Part shown: positions 59,773-64,000 of the stretch, piece after piece | How positions within the stretch are numbered: position 1 is the stretch's first letter | Layout: every line of letters starts with the position of its first letter | Origin: Whalleya microplaca | Taxonomy: Eukaryota > Ascomycota > Sordariomycetes > Xylariales > Xylariaceae | Length of the DNA: 64,000 bases | Direction of reading: 5' to 3' | Assembly (NCBI GenBank): GCA_022497155.1 | Contig: MU385775.1 | Span: 124,001-188,000 of the forward strand | Made by a program: the position numbers and the translations under genes | The notes under the pieces: model-generated | Databases searched by the model: none | Seen by the model: the letters and a program-made list of their open reading frames with translations, nothing else | What the model was told of the DNA's origin: nothing

Positions 59773-61078
59773 ATGGCTCACCAGAAACGAGCCAGCATTG
59801 CCTACTACATCCGAAGTGCCCTAGAAGAAATATTCCCTGAAGAAGAAAAGAAAATGAACCCGGATTCCCCCTTTTCTTGGTCCGAAGAAGAACTCCCTAC
59901 AGGCTACCTCTTGCCAAACAAACCGGATGAAGCCAATAGAAAGAACGTTTTGCTGTTCTTTGGTGGCAGTTTCAACCCACCCCACCTGGGACATCTAGAA
60001 CAGATTATGGAAGCGCATGATAATTGCGGATCCGATTGGAATATTGTTGCGGCAGCGATCGGGATCGCGGAGGATAAGCACATATTTGACAAGGCCTTGA
60101 AGGCGAAGCGATATTTTGCGCTCCCGCGGGCTGAACGTCGAGAACTATGGTGTGGTGGTATTAAGGAAAGAGGCAATAGTGAGTCTCATCTACAGTCATT
60201 GACTACCCTTTCCCGTCCTGTTTCAGGAGCAATAATGCCATACTGGGGTGTGTTCGGCAGTCAACTTCTCCCCACCCGTACAAGTATTGGAATTCCCGAC
60301 AATTCTCCAGGTTATCCAGAATGGGGAGATACTGACTTGGAATATTGCAGTGTCGTGGTGTTGGCCATTGCCTAGTACCCTGGGAACATGGATGCGCTGG
60401 TGGAAGTTTGAGAAGTGCCTCAAGAAGAAGGTATTAGAAGGAGGGTACAACTTTGAAGTTGTTTGTGTGCGTGGTGGCGACCATCTATGGGACATCAAGT
60501 CAGGCCAGCCCGAGTCCAGACGATACACACCTATGATATATAACAGAGACCCAGGAAGTCAGCAATCTGCGTCAAAATCGAGCACCCACAGAATAATAGA
60601 ATCAACGATACTGAGCAAATCACCGCCCAATCGGGTCTCCTACCTTGGCGCACCAGCTTGGACAGAGATTGATGGGAAGGAATTTCCCTCCGGTTTGAAA
60701 CTTTGGTCGATTAAAGAAAATTTCGAAACTCCTAATCAGCCGCATGAGGAAGTTGCCTGGAAAACGACCTTAGTACTCGATGATGGGGACGTCCCCCTCA
60801 TCGACGTGAGCCAGTACACCCGATGGGAAAGAAAAACTGAAAAGGAGACGAGGGTACCTATTTGGGAATGTGTGGACCAGAGCGAGATGTATTCTGGTTG
60901 TGTGATCCGCTACATCCGTGGAGCGAAGACTCGGCGCTCGACAGACATCCAGAGAGCAATTGAGAAGTACACAGAGAACCTGAACAGGGCTGAAAACATA
61001 TTGAAGATTGACGCCCTCGACGAAGCCAAGTTAAGTGAGCTTTGGCCTAAATACAAAACAGACTTGAAGTCATCATGA
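59773..61078 (+). CDS. Cytidylyltransferase-like nucleotidyltransferase
   Basis: Two exons, 59773-60178 and 60351-61078, with a 172-bp GT-AG intron, giving 377 residues. The first exon carries FFGGSFNPPHLGHLEQI (GxFNPPHxGH, residues 65-74), the nucleotide-binding signature of the NMN adenylyltransferase / cytidylyltransferase superfamily. A second-motif candidate (RIIESTILSKSPPNR) in exon 2 is a poor match to the usual ISSTxIR, so the substrate is uncertain. The C-terminal part (about 260-377) is charged and unlike NMNATs. It belongs to a fungal-specific branch; an NAD-biosynthetic role is a guess. The first ATG at 59773 was used. Confidence 0.72.
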
Positions 61079-61686
61079 ACTTGGTGCACCTGCACTTCAC
61101 TAGAACACCTGGGTTGATTCTATCATTCTAGACATATCCCCACATTGCCAGCCCATACTCTTCCAAAGTTTATTGGTTACGCCATCCACGAGACCTCTGG
61201 AATCTCAGTACTCAATCATTCATTTATTTAGAAAACGTCCCAGCACCTACAATTCTTCCCTCATAATGGTATTCCTTCCTTTTGTTTGCATCCGAGTCTA
61301 CGTGGAAATTGGTGTCCGGGGTCGGCCGTCAACTGGTGTTAGTTCATCTTTACTGTCACTAGAACAACATAAAATTAGCTACGGAGAACGCTGGTCAACC
61401 AGGCCATCCAAAGGCGATGTACTACTATCACAGAACCACTTGTGGCTGACTATGTCGCACTTCAATAATGATTTGTGCATTTTCCGAAGTGAGAGAGTAC
61501 TAAGTGTGCCAAAAAAAAAAATAAAAATAAAAAGCTATTTTGCAATATAGAAGAGCTTTGCTGTGGTAAAGATAGTACCGAGAATGGGTGCCATGCTAAA
61601 TAGATACTGGCGTCGAGGTAATCGCCTCTGTTGAGGCAGGGCTGAACTTTTGCTGCTATATAAAGAGAAAATCTACCCCAGGTCTG
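61079..61686. other. Convergent 3' flank
   Basis: About 600 bp between convergent genes, with an A-rich run at 61511-61531. The open frame 61173-61550 has no motif. Confidence 0.4.
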
Positions 61687-63072
61687 TTAATTAAGTATGT
61701 TATGGACGCGTGCATTGAGACTGCAAAGGCGGAATGTAGGAGTGAACACCCGGGCATCATCGTTGTCCCTTGAGTAATTATAGAAGGACTTCTTCAAGTC
61801 TTCGTCATTCTCTATCAAATACAAATTTGGGAGTCTGAGGTGGAAATTGTCATATATTAACTGCTCGATTCACATACCCGGCCATTTATTACACTTATGG
61901 ACAGCCAACCACTTACTCTCACTATTGATGCCAAGCCACCCGTGGAATGTGTCACCTCTACGCAGCATGCTTGTCCAATTCGCCACGATGTAGGCGCGTA
62001 TGTTAACGCCGGCAATGTTGAATTCAAGGTCAAGGACTAGTACGGTACAGGGCATAGAGTAGCATTGTATACACAAAACAGGCCATCTGCCACTTTAGAA
62101 TGGCTGAAGCTCAAGTCAATCAAGTCTCATGAACCCTGTATTTCAACATGCGAGGTTTGCTTTGCGATCCTCCCAATACTGATTGCAAAAGGAGTATTTT
62201 GCAGCCCATAGCACCGAATTCTTCCACTTGACCCAATCTTCGAGTGGAATGCACTGATTTTGGCGGGGTATTCGTAGGTATAAAATTATATCAAGTTTGT
62301 CTAGCCCCAAGTCTCGGCTCTCCCCCTTATTATGCTGGGCAGTCGTATAATTCCGCCCACGCTAGAGAATGATACCTATAATTGGCTGAATATGGGTGGG
62401 TCATGACCACTTCAACTATTCCGTAGCTATATATAGAGCACTCACAGTAAATTGGGTTCTACATATATGTATAGTCCACGAAGGACCGGGATTGTCTGTA
62501 AATCTAAGCTCTACTTTGTAGGAGTGGGCAAACAGAATGATAAATAAGCTATAGCATGGTGGGGATGCTCACTTGAACTTTTCCATGTACATGTATGTGA
62601 ACTCCTCGTAGCCAGTTGTCCAATCACGGAAGGGCTTACTTATTGCTACGTAAGTGAAGCTACCTGGAAAAGGTGGGCCAATGAATTGCGACGACACTTG
62701 AAGCAGGGATTAGAATGTGAACCCCCAGCAAATAAGAGCTCATTTCACTGGGAATGAATGGTTTATCTACGGTGGACTCATTACACAGTAGAAGATAGAT
62801 GCTACAAATGAAGAAAGAATCAGCAAAAAGGGTCAAAGGTGCCCACCTACGTATACGGATGATAAGTACCTATGTTTTTGTGTGTTACGAATTGCGCTTC
62901 AACTTGATTCTGATGGTAGGGAACTTACCTGTAGTGATGAAATAACTGATGTGACCCAGGTGGGTGATAGCAGCTTATTCTCATTTGGCTGCTTATTCGG
63001 CTGAAAATTATTGTCGGTACAAAGGCCGGGGATGTATCGGGTATAGGTAAACCATGTGAATCTACAGTACAT
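61687..63072 (-). CDS. Seven-exon gene of unknown function, assembled from short exons
   Basis: No frame here exceeds 70 codons, but short exons join in phase: 63072-62929, 62869-62851 (19 nt), 62696-62573, 62503-62446, 62361-62180, 62086-61917 and 61811-61687, totalling 822 nt and 273 residues from ATG to TAA. Every junction is GT-AG. Coding character is clearest in PPFPGSFTYVAISKPFRDW, YEEFTYMYMEKFK, FTDNPGPSWTIHICRTQF, NIRAYIVANWTSML and NDDARVFTPTFRLC. No domain, signal peptide or membrane helix is recognised. The junctions of exons 5/6 and 6/7 have alternatives, so exact sequence there is uncertain. It is divergent from the NRPS-like gene, 338 bp away, and may share its promoter. A decayed gene cannot be excluded. 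Confidence 0.5.
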
Positions 63073-63410
63073 CAAGATATATCAACCTGTCACATGGTGC
63101 TGCGGAAATAGAACTATAGTTTATATCACGGCTTACATACAATATGCAGCATGCTGAGTCACCTATGATATCACATGGAACAACACGAATCTTATAATGC
63201 AAGGCGGAAGACCTATATAAGAGAGGTAGTATCGCTCATAATAGTAACAGGAACTGTTAATTCTATACCTTATACCAGTTTCTAGACTATGCTCTAAGCG
63301 GCTATCCTCTTCTACTAAAGTTCCTTGAAATAAGTTACTCCCTCTTGGCTGTGTGCCACTTCCTCTACACTACATAACTGGACCTACATTTCGTTTCGAT
63401 ATTCTATACG
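63073..63410. promoter_or_regulatory. Short shared promoter of two divergent genes
   Basis: This 338-bp gap separates the putative seven-exon gene and the NRPS-like gene. A tatataagag box at about 63213-63222 is in the right orientation for the plus-strand gene, about 190 nt upstream. Bidirectional promoters of this size are common in fungal specialised-metabolite clusters. Confidence 0.45.
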
Positions 63411-64000
63411 ATGAAATATAGGTATGGCTCGCGGCTTATGCCAGTAGTTGTTGACGATACAGCACAAAGCCAACCTAATACCCCGTTTGCGTTTGTTCCC
63501 CTTACCTCTGATGTACGCGATGGATTTAAAGCAGTGACATTCTCTGATGTTGCCACCGCAACCAATCATCTTGCAACATGGATTCATCACAATCTAGGGC
63601 GGAGTTCCTGTTTCGATACTATCGCATATATGGGTGCCGCAGATTTGCGCTACGTGGTTGTATTTCTGGCTGCTGTCAAGTGTGGTTATAAGGTGACAAA
63701 AACAACCTTCACGGGACTTGCCACATTCATTAATTTTATAATTATATAGGTCTTGCTACCGTCAACCAGAAACTCGGCATGGATGAACGCATCTTTGCTT
63801 GAACAAACACAATGTTCCCACCTCTTGTACGCCCTAGAGGTGGAAAATTTGGTCATCCAATTGCTTCAAGAGAAAACGAATGTGAAGATTCATAAGATCA
63901 AGCCCCTAGATGACATGATAAAGCCAGAAACGAAGCACTATATATTCAACAAAAGCTATGAAGATGCTAAGTGGGACCCTATCCTCATCTTACATTCATC
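63411..64000 (+). CDS. NRPS-like adenylate-forming enzyme, 5' part only
   Basis: Exons 63411-63692 and 63750 to the right edge, with a 57-bp intron, giving 177 residues so far. The sequence is the N-terminal half of an AMP-binding (A) domain: TFSDVATATNHLATWIHHNLG, DTIAYMGAADLRYVVVFLAAVKCGYKVLLPSTRNS, and at the very edge PILILHSS, the start of the A3 phosphate-binding loop (normally followed by G-S-T-G). The first block resembles non-canonical NRPS-like proteins (A-T-reductase or A-T-thioesterase) more than acyl-CoA ligases. Such enzymes activate aryl or amino acids and reduce or cyclise them. Domain order beyond the edge is unknown. Confidence 0.85.

Overview
The window is nuclear DNA of a filamentous ascomycete (Pezizomycotina). 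Genes are interrupted by short GT-AG introns, mostly 46-180 bp, several with CTAAC/TACTAAC-type branch points. Coding islands are GC-richer than the AT-rich spacers, and the families present are typically fungal: Pho80-type cyclin, Erv2, PTH11/rhodopsin-like membrane protein, bicupin oxalate decarboxylase, proteinase K-like subtilase, NRPS-like adenylating enzyme. I see no operon structure, rRNA, tRNA or CRISPR.

Layout. 1-4.3 kb: a homocysteine S-methyltransferase (minus, cut by the left edge) divergent from an intronless C2-domain protein. 4.3-10.3 kb: gene-poor and AT-rich, holding a TIR element with 52-bp arms and an 8-bp target-site duplication, and a small cysteine-rich double zinc-finger-like protein with a 15-bp minisatellite downstream. 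10.3-21.1 kb: a secreted subtilase, a monocarboxylate-type MFS transporter, a broken one-TM protein, a PEBP-family protein and a 7-TM protein. 21.1-28.8 kb: a GC-rich orphan ORF, a membrane glycosyltransferase-like protein, a very GC-rich metallophosphoesterase and a short-chain dehydrogenase. 30.5-34.8 kb: a frameshifted PTH11-like rhodopsin-domain gene converging on a large multi-TM membrane protein. 37.8-42.2 kb: an unknown protein, Erv2, and the proteasome beta1 subunit (Pre3). 42.2-48.6 kb: a microsatellite-rich spacer leading to a Pho80/PREG-like cyclin. 50.5-57.2 kb: oxalate decarboxylase, a secreted SBP56-like protein and a cysteine-rich single-TM protein. 59.7-64 kb: a nucleotidyltransferase, a seven-exon gene visible only by joining short exons, and, divergent from it, the start of an NRPS-like adenylation-domain gene cut by the right edge.

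Conserved housekeeping genes (Pre3, Erv2, Pho80-like cyclin, Hcy methyltransferase, C2 protein) are interspersed with accessory genes typical of plant- or wood-associated fungi (subtilase, oxalate decarboxylase, PTH11-like receptor, NRPS-like enzyme). The right end may be the edge of a specialised-metabolism locus. Exon boundaries were joined by hand from splice motifs and reading-phase consistency; no alignment or transcript data were available.
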